Of a DNA stretch of 64,000 nt, positions 32,980 through 44,559 are shown piece after piece. Position numbers and translations under genes: made by a program. The DNA is from Pinus tabuliformis (taxonomy: Eukaryota; Streptophyta; Pinopsida; Pinales; Pinaceae). The DNA is taken from assembly GCA_031772625.1 (NCBI GenBank), contig CM062816.1, forward strand, positions 1,673,981,078 to 1,674,045,077, written 5' to 3'. Below the pieces are notes generated by a model. That model saw only the letters and a program-made list of their open reading frames with translations, had not been told where the DNA came from and did no database searches. The stretch's first letter is position 1, and each line of letters opens with the position of its first letter.

Positions 32980-34034
32980 TGTCACACGGAATCAGTCAAG
33001 AGTGCGGACACAAACGACCTTCCTAGAAGTCTAAGACATTCTAATGACAAACAAGACAAACTAGAACTATCCTTCTCTAAACATGCATTGTGATATGAGA
33101 AATCAAGTGTTTCGTTCTTACCTTTGTCCAAACGCTGTTGTAGAAGTCCAAGCTTTGTTGATCTGGATGAGTTCCTCCTTTTCTCCAAAACCTGCAATCA
33201 CCAACAGTCAAACAATTAAATAGCACCTGATTATAACATAAAACAAAGCATATTCAACATATAGACCAAGGAGTACATGAAATAACCCATAAACAACAAG
33301 TTATTGAGAAGAATGGACCAATTTGCATTAAAGGCAATCAAAAGGAACCATTACAACCTGAGCCTTGGTGTTGTGCAAGCTCCTTCCAGGGTCCACAAGA
33401 GTCTTCCTCTACTTTGGCAAAGCTCATCCACTTCCAAATAGAACAAGTAAAGATGACAATCTCTCCTCACAAGCTTCTAAATGGGAGTCCTAATTCCTGC
33501 AGCATTTACCCTTAGAAATCTATAGCTTTCAACCTCTTCTCCTTCTGGCTCAATGCCTTTATTTATAGTGCTGTAAAGAGGTTATTCAGGTCCACTATCA
33601 ATGGGATCATCCCCCTCTTTGGGTGGGATAGCTCCCTTATTGATGGGATAAGTTCCCCCCTAATAGAGATACATGAACCAACTGGAGGTGCATCCATTTC
33701 ATCAAACCGACCTCTAGAATGTTCTAGAAGTAACCACAAGTAACTTTTTCAAGATAAAACTCGCGCATTTTGCCTTTTACAGAGGGACGCACCTGTCCCT
33801 TAACATACAGAGCGTCCATGGACGCAGATTTTGTGAACATGGTCAGCGTCCCCGCAGGTAAGGCTAGAGAGAACCTGCGACCCCAGAGATAAACATAGTT
33901 TTTACAAGACTTTCTCTCTTCTTTGAGTTTGAGATGGATAACAGAGGCATGAGACTTGCCTAAGAGGGTAGCATGACTGTTGATTTGAGCCATACTAACT
34001 GTAAGTAGTCAAGGTGACATTTTTTAGTGTAACA
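32980..34034 (-). repeat. E5 5' LTR (right copy on the + strand)
   Basis: It aligns base for base with the left copy. The promoter-like TATAAATA lies at 33560-33567 on the minus strand and would drive the genomic transcript through the ORF and array. Confidence 0.93.
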
Positions 34035-34184
34035 GCTACCATTGCCTGAGTTAGTCTCATTTCCATTGTCTTTGTAAGCATATCTCATTATTTGATATTA
34101 TTGAAAGGAAGTGTTAATTCTCTTGTATCTCTATATTTATGGTTATATATGTAATTTGTTGCATTCCTCTCTAAATTCAGATCA
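34035..34184 (+). repeat. E4 LTR c, right part
   Basis: It continues from the second GCTAC (34035-34039) as CATTGCCTGAGTTAGTCTC to AGATCA, matching the ends of LTRs a and b. Confidence 0.88.
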
Positions 34185-35069
34185 AAAGGTTTTGAAGTCA
34201 CTCCTTTAGGCTATGTTCACTACTATCTTGGTATTGAAGTAACTCAACATCCGAAGTCTATATTCCTCTATGAAAAGAAGTATATTGGACATCTCTTGAA
34301 TAGGTTTGGCATGGCTGAGTACAATCCTTTGACTACTCCAATGGAACAAATCTTAAAGCTCACATCCATTGAAGGAAAAGAATTTGAAGATGCAACAAAA
34401 TATAGACAGCTTGTAGGAAGTCTCAACTACCTGACTACTACGAGATCAAACATTTCATTTGTTGTTGGAATCCTCTCCAACATTATGAAAAATCCTTGTG
34501 AGGGACATTGGTCTGCTGAAAAAATAGTTCTAAAGTACTTTAAGGGAACCCAAGACTTTGGACTCAAGTATACACGTGGGTGACTTCATCTTGATTGGAT
34601 ACTATGATTCATACTTCAATGGATACAAAGAAACTGGGGTATCTACTTCAATTTATGTTATGAGTCTTGGATCAGGAGCTATCTCCTGGAGATTACACAA
34701 ACAATCAGTTACAGTAGATTCCACAACAAAGGCAGAATATGTGGCAGCAATTGAGGCAACAAAATAATTTTTGTGGCTCAGGAAAAGGTAAAGGTAAAAC
34801 AAGTACATTCATCTCCACTCATGATTGACAACACCTTTGCAATAAATTTGGCCAAGAACCCAAAGTTCCATGATAGAACGAAGCACATCAATACAAAATA
34901 CCATTTGATTCAACATCATGTTGAGGCCAAGACAATCCATCTACGCCATTGTTCCAATAATGAGCATATTGCATACATCTTCACCAAAGCTCTTGGAAGA
35001 GAAAAGTTTGAACGATGCTTGGACCCACCAACATCCCTTAAAATTAAGGGGGGGAATGTTGACACCTAA
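34185..35069 (+). pseudogene. E3 reverse transcriptase end and RNase H
   Basis: From the E4 junction the frame reads GFEVTPLGYVHYYLGIEVTQ, NRFGMAEYNPLTTPME and LVGSLNYLTTTRSNISFVVG, the copia connection domain. A frame change near 34560 leads to RNase H (LGSGAISWRLHKQS, STTKAEYVAAIEA), and after another break to DRTKHINTKYHLI and FTKALGREKFE. The last frame reads through the polypurine tract and stops at 35067-35069, inside the LTR. Confidence 0.9.
35041..35056 (+). other. E3 polypurine tract
   Basis: AAATTAAGGGGGGGAA directly precedes the TGTTGACACC of the 3' LTR. Confidence 0.85.
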
Positions 35070-35235
35070 TCATTGGGATTCAGTGAACACTTGTAAATAA
35101 TGTAAATAGTAAATAATGGAAAATGAAGAGTCATTGGGAGGTGAATCCCAAGAGTCATGCCCTCATGTATATAACCATGAGTAATATTAATGAATAAACA
35201 CAATTCATTTTGAGGAGTTACCTCTTGGCTTGAAA
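35057..35235 (+). repeat. E3 3' LTR (179 bp)
   Basis: It begins TGTTGACACC and aligns to 14264-14435 to the point where the 5' LTR ends CTGACA. Here that end reads TTGAAA, so the terminal CA has mutated. Confidence 0.85.
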
Positions 35236-38200
35236 TATGCAAATGATGGTGATTCTTTAATGTTGATATTCTATTAAATAAAAACAAACATTAACAAATA
35301 ATATCATACCATTGGGACTAAATGCATAATATTATAGCTCACATTAAGAAGTTTACATTTTAGAAGTTTCTTAATTGATACGTTGGTCCTAAAGAACCTA
35401 CATTTTCTCTAAAACCATTAACAAAATTTTAATCATTCTATAAATGTATAATTATGAAAGACAAGTATTTGCTACTCACGTGTTCTAGATACAAACTTAA
35501 ACTTGAGTTCAAATTTTGATCAAAAGTTCGATTGAATTATTGCAAGGAAGATAGATTGAAATATTCACTTGCATTATAGTGTTATATCAAACAATTAAAG
35601 TGAATAAATCTATGGTAAATGAATTTCTTTTAGAAATTACAACAAACCCCCATGGAAATTGTTTCCATCCTATTATATTTAACCTTGTATCCCTTTAGTT
35701 ATCAGTGTCAATATCAGAGTACGACTTACTGCTAGCTTTCTCTATCTTCCACTTCTCCTTATTATGTTTCATTTTTGCTACATTCCTCTTTCTCTTATCC
35801 TCTTTATTGACTTTCTACCACTCCAACTATTTCAATCCATTCATGCCATCATATACTAATACAACTTAAATTATTATGATCAAGCTTATTTCTCCCATAG
35901 ATTCTATACAAGTGATATGTAGTATAAAAGTAAATGATATGCACTCTAATATATGTACATGGAAAATACTTGCTAATGTATTCCTTTACACATGACCACA
36001 TGTGAAATAATATTCATAATAGAGATTAGGAATATATAAAACATAGTAATTTTCTTAGTACTTCTATTTTGACAAGATTGTTCTTGATTTGGGAAAGAGC
36101 TTATTTCTCCCTTTGGCATATCATAAAAAAGGCACCAATCTTCCTCCATACATCATTTGTAGACAAAGCTTTTTGTCCATAAAAAGTGCTCCTCACGCTG
36201 CCACAAGCTGCTCTTTAATAAAAAGAAAATATCAAAATTTGCCAAAGCCTGAATCACCTCACATCAATATCAAGAATCATAAAACCAATACAATGGTTTA
36301 TTAGAGATTTGTTATTTTCTTATACATTATTATTCAAAGGCCTAAGTTACCCTAACTACTAGAGTAGAACTACTTTTCAATTTTATCACTCTTCCTGGTA
36401 AACTAGTTCACATTACCTTAATATCAAGTTTCATATTGAAGAACATATTATCAACTTCCCATGATACATGTTTCCTTTGCATTTAGTTCATTAGTTGTGC
36501 TAGAGAAAAGTCACATCAAATTTCTCATGAAGTCTTGGAAATGATATATACAAAAGATTTATGACCCCATTGGTAAACAAGACAACCACTAGGCCCAAAT
36601 TATCTAATGGAAAATTTTCAACAAAAAACACTTGTCTTGACAATTGTCTAAAAATAGCGGGTATAGAGAAAAAAAATTACTATTTTTTGTATCTCATGTC
36701 TAAGCTAGGAATAGGTTTTTGGGTACATACAAATATCCACAAATTCTATTGAATGCATAAAATTGATACTATAAAATTACGAATCTAATTTTTTTTTGAA
36801 AGCTCATTTTTCTGATAATATTTGGCAAAGATGCACAAGAGCCTTGGAACTAAAAAACCCAATCAAAAAGGAACTTCCAAAACAAAAAAGTCGAGTTTAA
36901 TAGTTATCAATTAGTAGGAAGCTATTAAAAACAACAACCGCCCCCTACCCCCCAAAACAAGAATTTCTTAGGCCAAAGTATATTTGAGAAACAAAGCATT
37001 GAGGACCCTTGAGAGAATTATAATCATATACTGGTGACTAAACTAAAAAATCTCCATTGAACAAAGACACCATGAAAACAATAACATCATGTATTTCTCA
37101 ATGTTCATCTGGCATACCATTTTCACATTTTGATATCTAATGAATCATGTATTTCTCAGTGTTCATGTGTTGTAAAAACAATAATGATAACATTTGAAAT
37201 TCAATCAAAATGAAAATTTATTGTGTCAAATGGGAAGAGTAATCCTCTTAAAAACTTAAGGAGTTCCTCTCCAATGTGACGAGAATGACTCTCAAGTAGG
37301 GAAAATTTTAGATCGAAGGAAAGCTCAAAAAATTAACTACAAATGTGAGTTTTTAGCTCTAAAGAATTTCCCAACACCAAATTAATGGAAAACACCAAAA
37401 AATATTGAACAAAGGTGAAAATTAGTTGACATAGGATTTGAATAGGTTTTAATACATGGAAGAGGGTAGGTAAGACCCCACTACAAATGGTTGGGACCTA
37501 GTAGAGGTTTTGGGTTTTCACTTTTTTGGTATGATACATAATCATAGGTAGGGGAGGCATGGATGTCCCCTCATTGAACAAGGTACATACAAGAATCACA
37601 CAAAGAGAAAAGAATGAAACATACCTCGTACATCCCCAACATATTCTGCCAAAACAATCCTGGCCCAACAATATTCAGGATGTATCTTGGATTTCCACCA
37701 CTCCATCACCATTCAAGACATGCACCTAATGTGCAAGTATGTGTCCCAAAGTAACACTTCCTTGGACAATATCTATTCTATACATACCATATGAGGTAAA
37801 ATGATGAAGAAACAAAAGTAGGGATTATAGTCAATACAAGGTGTAGACAAGGGTAAAACAAAAGAGTGTGCTCAACTGAGAGAGTTGACTTCCTGAGAGC
37901 CCAACTAAGCTATAGCCATGATGGGAAATTTTATAGGCATACCAACCCATATATATCCCAATTGTGCCACAGATGTGTAAGAAAAATTATTAGCCAACTG
38001 GATGGGATTAAAACCAAGTTGAAAAGACTTACAATCAGAAATCATAGATGTTTGGATAATACCAATACAAAAAAAAGGCCAACATATGGTTTCTTAATGT
38101 TTTAACACATTTTTTTAAACTTTATATATCCAGAAAGTATAGAAAGTATGGCCATGTCAATGGTTGAACCATATTTCCACACCCCATGCCTAGATATAAC

Positions 38201-38276
38201 CATATCTGGAAATTTTATTGCAAACACTTCTGATGCACATAGCAAACCATTCAAAATCCATGTTCTAGATGTTTCT
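35236..38276. other. AT-rich spacer, nothing recognised
   Basis: Three kilobases with no protein-like frame and no LTR end. A short duplication containing CATGTATTTCTCA appears at about 37090 and 37146. Confidence 0.5.
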
Positions 38277-40344
38277 TGTAACAATCCCGGTGAAAATTAT
38301 GTGTAATAAAGTTAATAAAGGAAAAAATAATAACCAAAGTTAATGGAACACTTATTCCAAGCTGAATGTTGGGCAAGACATCCAAGGGGGTGTCCATTTG
38401 ATTGTTTATGGCTAAGGCAATCGGAAAAGGCAATGACTAAGGCTTTGGAAAGGAAAAATGGAATTTTTGGCACATTTATTTATGAAAATAATGGAGATTA
38501 GGAGAAAAATGAGGTGAAAGGTCACAGGTTGCATGTGAGGAGGAAAATGAAGGAAAATAATTGAAAATGAAGAAAATAGAGGCCTCATTCATAAAAGAGC
38601 CTTCTGAGGATCAGTTGGTAACCTTTTGTCAGTGGAATTTTAGAGCTCTCTCATTGTTCTCTCTCTCTCTCATTCTTGGACACTTAGAGTTTTCTTGGTG
38701 AAGTTTGTCATTGGTGCAATAAAGGAAAAGATAGAAAGAGGAAGCAAATATCAAGTAGGGAAATGCAAGATCAAGCAGATATAATAGGATTCTTACAGGT
38801 ATCGATTTCCATGTGTGTTTTACTTGCTAGATTTGGCATGCATGTTATTTCATGTGGTTCTTTTCTATCATGGCATGGATTTTTCCAGGTATAATAATTT
38901 TTCCAGCTGAGCCTTGCCATTTATAGATAGCTAGGGTGTGATGGGGCTCTCATGCTTTGGTTGATATGGATTTCCAGATGGATTCCAAGCTAGTGGGGTG
39001 GATCTCCAAATGATAGAGCACATCGCCTAGTGGTCCATGAATTAGACTATGGAATCCTTGTCAGTGAATGACAATATTTATAGTAAAGACAAGAGGTGGT
39101 TTTCTCTCCGTTGGGCTTAGTAATCCCGAGTTTTGGATATCCACTAAATCCTTGAGAGTGGGTCTCATTTAGGGCCTAGTGATCCGGATTTGGATTGTGG
39201 TAAAGGTTGAGAGACTAGGAGACATGAAAATTCCTCACAGTGTAGCTAGAGAAATCCAATGGCATCCATGCTTGTTTGGATTAGCTATCAGGCGTAGATC
39301 ATGGTAAAGCATGTTATGATGTGTTCATTGTGCTGGACTATTGATCTGGGATGGATTATGGTAAAGCCTAGTTTCTATTGATGAGGGTGAGGTGGTTTAG
39401 GCTCGGTATGCCATAGTTGGTTCTTTTGGTTTGAGTCCTACATTCATGCTTGGAAGATGGCACAAGGGTGAATGGATAAAGAGATATTTGGCTTAGCCAT
39501 TCTATATTCGGGTGGAACATGATAGTCCCATCTCCGATTGGTTTATTGCATTCATTAATGAGAATTTCATTCCCTTGATTTCATGTGTAAATGTACTAAT
39601 GTATATGTGGATTTTATGGCTGATATGCTTATGATATTTCTATCCCCATTATGTTGGTTATATGTATGGATCTCAACATTTGTTTACTTGTAAATGAATG
39701 GATAATGTGTCTATGGCCTAATAGATGATAATGAAGAAAATGACATGAGGGAATAGTTGTTCATAGAGATTCTCAGATAAGTATTAGATCCCTACACATA
39801 ATTCTTTTGTTTACACCTGTAGGTTACATGTTGATGATATGTTTGACGGAATGCTTGGCATGGCTAGTAGGGGTTTGATTAAGGTCTTGTTCAATGTATT
39901 TATTTTGAACCATTGTTTCGCTATAACTTTATTTATTTTAAGGTATCACTCCATTATCATCACTGGCCTAGTATCTAGGCCTAAAAAAGTGGCTTAAATC
40001 CTGGGGACTCTGGCACAGAACTAGCAACTTTGGTCTCTGGTCATTGGCAAGCAAGCCTGTGATTGCTACTTTGGGTCTCTGGTCACTCCCTTGCCCATAA
40101 CTTGAGAGTGACTATGGCTTAAGAGATCAAGAAAAGTAGTGGGACCCAGGGATAGGCACTTTGAGTGGCTGACATGTCTCTAGAGGATGTTGAAGCTGAT
40201 GTTGGATGACTGTGTGTGATGTTTCTATCGATTCCACTTCCTTAAGGTCACATAGGATGTCAAATATGATCATAGTAGCCTCTCGTATCATGTTTAACAA
40301 GGTTGGAATGGTTACTTTGGTGGATGTGGTTTGAGGGTGTTATA
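38277..40344 (+). repeat. E6 5' LTR (2068 bp)
   Basis: It aligns with 44560-46738 end to end. Its middle (39000-39420) holds imperfect repeats of about 60-75 bp built on GCCTAGTGATCC and GGTAAAGCC words. It also carries a short CT repeat near 38660. Confidence 0.9.
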
Positions 40345-40345
40345 G

Positions 40346-40361
40346 TGGTATTAGAGAATGG
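40346..40361 (+). other. E6 primer-binding site
   Basis: TGGTATTAGAGAATGG is one base after the LTR and is related to TGGTATCAGAGC. E7 has the same extended sequence on the minus strand. Confidence 0.8.
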
Positions 40362-41038
40362 TTCACTCCTCGGACTAGATGGGTGGTGTATGTTGGCCAT
40401 GCATGCAAGTCAGTTGCACGTGTGTCTCTTACAATTTCATTCCATGTGCTTGTTGCATTTTCTGGATGATTGATTTTGGTTGTAGTACGGTTTCCATGTT
40501 CAATTTGGTGTTGATTTTCTGGAATTCATTTGTCATGAGTGTATCACTGGTTACATATTGTTTTATGTAGCTTACATAACTATTTTATGTCTCCTACTTA
40601 TATCCTTGTATGTTAGGCTACATTCTTGTAGATTTGATTACATGTATCAGTGTTCTAGGTAGATTACAAGAATTGATTGCTTATTCTCGACTACGTTTGT
40701 TTATGTGTATGTGTAGTTGATTTGGCATTGCTTATGCATGTCCATGGTTGCATGTGGCAATGTGCACAATGCAGTAAAAGTTGTTGTCATGCATGATTTC
40801 ATAGCATGCATTGTTGATATGGGCTTGCAGTGATGACTAGACCCTAAGTAGAACAATGTTTATGAGTTGATGCATTTACATATTATATATTGGTATCTTG
40901 TTATGATTATGTTATTCATGTAGCACGTTGATTTGATGATCTTGCAGAAAAGGTATCCTCCTCAAATTATGCTAAGGTACATTGACTTATTTTGATTTAG
41001 TTGATCTGACATATTATGCATGGCAGGAAAGAGATCAA

Positions 41039-42079
41039 ATGGCTAGCAAGGTGGTAGACTACATAGAATATCCCTATACATCGGATGAGCGGTGTGGTGT
41101 GGGGCACTCTTCTAATTTGCCAGATACATTGAGAATATTGAAGGAAGAGATAAGGAGTTGTAAAGCATATAATGACCAGATCATACAAATACAAGAGAAA
41201 TAGGTAGAGGTTAATGTTATACTTCTATAGAGTTTGTCAGACTTGGAGTGACAAGGGCCACTTTGGATCAGCCAAGGGAATGAGGATAAAAATAATGGGG
41301 CATAAGGAAGTAGGTCTCCTAGTAGACACAAGTTAGATATATTTGATATGGTGAGAGATGGAAGGTTGTTGGAAACTTTGGATAGGAGAGACGATGGATA
41401 CATGTACTATTCTATTTCTGGTTCTTATAGACCTCATGATCATCATCGATATCATCCTTAGATGAGGAATGATAGGGGATACTTTCCCGATGAGTTTAAG
41501 AAAGCGAAGCCACCTAATTTTTATGGAGATATGAAGAAGCCAGACAATGCAAAGGCTTGGATACTTGGGCTGAAAAAAATCTTTGAGTTTCACAATTACA
41601 CGGATAACATGAAGGCCATAATAGCGATCTTCAACATGAAAGATAAATCATACATTTCATGAGAAGATGTTAAGCGGGTCAGAGACATTAGGACAGATGA
41701 CTTGAGTTGGTGGAAATTCAATAGGCTTTTAAGGAAGAAGTACTTGTGAGAAAGGTACTATGACAGTAAGGTTAAAGAGTTTTATGAGCTAAAGATGATA
41801 TCAATGAGAGACGAAGAGTACACAACAATGTTTATGGATCTATTGAGGTATGAATTGTATCTTGCTGATGATAAGGCTAAATTTTAGAGATTTAGAGATC
41901 TAATTGAGTATGATGAGCCTCAGTCACTTGAGGAAGTTATTGGAAAATTGAAGCATTGCTATGAAAAATCAAAGCATAAGAATGAATCTCAACAAGGATG
42001 GAAGGGAAAAGACAAAGGTAAAGGTAAATATCAGCCTAAGAGGACAAGGCATTCACATGAGACTCATGCCCTTGTCTAG
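41039..42079 (+). pseudogene. E6 gag
   Basis: From the ATG at 41039 one frame reads MASKVVDYIEYPYTSDE and LRILKEEIRSCKAYNDQI. After a TAG at 41201 it continues in the same frame with KAKPPNFYGDMKKPDNAKAW, MKAIIAIFNMKDKSYIS, DLSWWKFNRLLRKKYL and SLEEVIGKLKHCYEKSK, a retrotransposon Gag capsid. It ends in a Lys-rich tail (KGKDKGKGKYQPKR). Stops in the capsid part are TGA (41660 and one after RKKYL) and TAG. No zinc knuckle is left before the sequence jumps to reverse transcriptase. Confidence 0.85.
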
Positions 42080-42095
42080 CTACAATTAAATCTTT

Positions 42096-42830
42096 GAGGC
42101 AGGAATTCTAGTAGATCGAGAGAAGATAACGACCATCACAGATTGTGTAGCTCCTAAGAATGTGGATGAGGTGAGATCTTTCATGGGTTTGGCAGGCTAT
42201 TATAGAAGATTCATCAGGAACTTCTCATAGATTTCTTATCATATCACATCATTGCAGAGGAAAGGTAAGAATTTTGAATGGACAGAGGAGTGTAAGGATA
42301 ACTTTCAAAAACTTCAGCAGTTGTTGACACATGCACTAGTGCTACGAATTGCAAATCTAGACAAAGAGTTTGTAGTATGCATAGATGCTTATAAGAGAGG
42401 ATTTGGTGGAGTCCTTACACAAGATGGACAAATGGTATGCTATGAGTCGTGGAAGCTAAATAAGAACAAGCAGAACTTCCCTACATATGGTTTGGAGTTA
42501 GAAGTGATGACACATGCATTGAAGATGTGGAGAAATTATCTTCTTGGCATGAGGTTTGTACTTATGAGTAATCATATTGGGTTGAGGTATTTGTTTGATC
42601 AATTGAATCTGAATGCTAGGCATGCTAGATGGTTGGCCACAATCAATGAGTTTGATTTTGAGATCAGGTACATCAAAGGTAAAGAGAACTGGGTGGCATA
42701 TTCTCTCAGTAGACAGGTACAAGTACATCACTTGGCAGTTATGCGCTCCTATGGGAGAGACTTAAAGGATAGGATCTTGCAGTCAGGTCAGCAAAATGTT
42801 AGGTATATGGAGATTGTGCACAGGTTGTAG
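42096..42830 (+). pseudogene. E6 reverse transcriptase end and RNase H
   Basis: The segment starts abruptly in the reverse transcriptase thumb ([28 protein letters not shown]), with the palm and YxDD box missing. After a TAG at 42228 the frame stays open from 42252: FEWTEECKDNFQKLQQLLTH, then RNase H with VVCIDAYKRGFGGVL (catalytic Asp), TYGLELEVMTHALKMW (catalytic Glu) and the IRYIKGKENWVAYSLSRQ end, where gypsy elements usually have ADxLSR. Two consecutive TAG codons (42828-42833) separate it from the linker. Confidence 0.9.
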
Positions 42831-42833
42831 TAG

Positions 42834-44228
42834 GGTGTAGGTACATGTACAAGTGGAGGTAAAGGTATAGGTGCAGGTCTAGGTATAGGTACAAGTGCAA
42901 GTGCAGATGGTATGGATTATTTTCTTACAGTGGATGGACTGGTCAAGTTTCGAGAAAAGATATATGTACCAGATAACAGTGATCTCAAGAAGGTGATCTT
43001 GAGGGAGTTTGATGTGAAACCTTATTTAGGCCACCCATTTTATTAGAAGACACTGATAGCGATGAAGAGATTTTACTATTGGATGAATTTGAAGAGGGAT
43101 GTAGCAGAGTTTGTGGTGAGGTGTTTCAATTATCAGCGAGTGAAAGAGGAATGTAAACATCCAAGTGTACCTCTATAGCCTATTGCGATTCTAGAATGGA
43201 AATGTGAGGTTATCTCCATGGATTTCATCATGGGGTTGCCTAATACAGTGAAACAAGATGATTCCTTTATGGTCATTGTCGACAGATTGACAAAGGTTTC
43301 ACACTTCATTCCAGTGAAGTCTATATTCTTAGCTAGTGATGTAGCATAGGTATTCATTAGAGATGTGGTCAAGTTGCACAGTGTTACAAAGAAGATTGTG
43401 TCAGACAGGGATGCAAAGTTCACTTCCAATTTTTTGAAGGATTTATTTGTAGGTTTGGGAACAAAGTTGGCCTTCAATATAACTTATCATCCGCACAAAG
43501 ATGGATAGAATGAGAGGGTCAACTGGATATTGGAGGAGATGTCGAGAATATATGTGATGCATCAACAATGGAAGTGGGAAGAGTATATCGCTTTGGTGGA
43601 GTTCGCATACAACAACAATTATTAGTATTCACTGAGGATGAGTACTTTTGAGGCATTGTATGGGTGGAATTGTAACACTCCATTCACTTGGATAGATTCA
43701 GTTAGCAGGGTATTGATTGGACTAGATATGTTGGTAGACATGGAACATGAAATACAGGTGATAAAGAAGAATTTAAAGCTATCATAGGATAGGCATAAGG
43801 TTTATGTAGATAGAAACAGGTTGTTCAAGGAGTTTCAGGTTGGGGAATGGGTGTACTTGCGTATCAAACTGAAGAAGAGCTCCATGCAAATTGGATCTTG
43901 TGACAAGATGGAACCACGGATTTGTGGACCCTTCACTATAATTGAGAGGATTGGGCCAGTATCCTATCGACTTGAACTACCTCTAAAAGTGAAGGTCCAT
44001 GATGACTTCAATGTATCTCTGATTAAGAAGTATATTAAGGATGTTGATGATGTGATTGACTGCTTTGTATTTCATGTGGAACTAGATGGATAATTCCAGC
44101 TGGAGCCTCAATGTATATTTCGGAAAAAGGTTCTCATGCTATAGAACCAGACAATCGAGCAAGTTAAAGTGCAATGGAAGAAATTTAGGGTTGATGAAGC
44201 TACATTGGAGATGGTGGATCAGATGTGA
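42834..44228 (+). pseudogene. E6 Gly-rich linker, integrase and chromodomain-like tail
   Basis: In the RNase H frame the sequence reads GVGTCTSGGKGIGAGLG, then YFLTVDGLVKFREKIYVPD, the gypsy integrase N-terminus. The zinc region follows, with LGHP and CFNYQ, so one Cys is replaced by Tyr. Catalytic residues are present in MDFIMGLP, SDRDAKFTS and NERVN. The C-terminal domain (QVGEWVYLRIKL, CGPFTIIERIGPVSYRLELP, VHDDFNVSLIKKYI) ends with VQWKKFRVDEATLEMVDQM, which resembles a chromovirus chromodomain. The frame never shifts; it is broken by TAG codons (among them 43,0xx, 43507-43509 and 44,14x) and one TAA, and ends in TGA at 44226-44228. Confidence 0.9.
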
Positions 44229-44545
44229 GCTATGTATCCTTCCTTGTTTGTTGTTTTAGGCAAAGAAGTTTTGGTGTGATTTTGGTATATGTTTTGATGA
44301 TTTTGCTATATGTATATATCTATATGGATATAAATACTGCCATGAGCTAAGTTATAAAGTTGTAATAAGTGGTATGGGTTTCATGTCATTATGATGTCAT
44401 CTTATTATGTTGGTTTTATTTCAGCAGGTTGATCATTTTAAATATTGCATCGACCTATGCTATAAATATCCATGGCCAATATGTTTTCTTTTCAATGGTT
44501 TTAGTGAGGTCTTGGTGTGGTCTACCACTGAGGATGGTGTTCCCC

Positions 44546-44559
44546 AAGAGGGGGGGGTC
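44546..44559 (+). other. E6 polypurine tract
   Basis: AAGAGGGGGGGGTC directly precedes the 3' LTR. Confidence 0.85.

Larger units (their letters stand above)
24607..34034 (-). mobile_element. E5: young non-autonomous LTR retrotransposon with hairpin array
   Basis: Direct repeats of exactly 1055 bp bound the element (24607-25661 and 32980-34034). They differ at six substitutions by eye and have no indels. The 5-bp target duplication GCTAC is perfect (24602-24606, 34035-34039). The primer site next to the right LTR and the single long ORF both point to the minus strand. Its order on that strand is LTR, tRNA-Arg-type primer site, 2-kb leader, zinc-knuckle/protease ORF, tandem hairpin array, 1.2-kb tail, LTR. 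There is no reverse transcriptase, RNase H or integrase, so it must rely on proteins of another element. Low LTR divergence means recent insertion. Confidence 0.93.
18685..34184 (+). mobile_element. E4: gypsy-derived array of three LTRs and two deleted internal domains
   Basis: LTRs lie at 18685-19301, 21531-22085 and 24331-24606 continued at 34040-34184. Two internal domains of about 2.2 kb (19302-21530, 22086-24330) each begin with an initiator-Met-type primer site and end with a polypurine tract. Each holds gag, protease and only the last part of integrase. The outer flanks AAAGT (18680-18684) and AAAGG (34185-34189) look like a target duplication with one change. The layout fits unequal recombination between two copies. 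E5 is inserted in the third LTR. Confidence 0.9.
14264..35235 (+). mobile_element. E3: decayed Ty1/copia element split by E4
   Basis: Short LTRs at 14264-14435 and 35057-35235 share long near-identical stretches, such as AACACTTGTAAATAATG-type sequence and CATGTATATAACCATGAG. Gag, protease, integrase and the first half of reverse transcriptase lie at 15585-18684; the rest of reverse transcriptase and RNase H lie at 34185-35069. The 15.5 kb between is the nested E4/E5 block. E4 is flanked by AAAGT and AAAGG. When one flank copy is removed the two reverse transcriptase halves meet in the same codon phase. No matching target duplication is left at the outer ends (TGAGA and TATGC). Confidence 0.9.
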
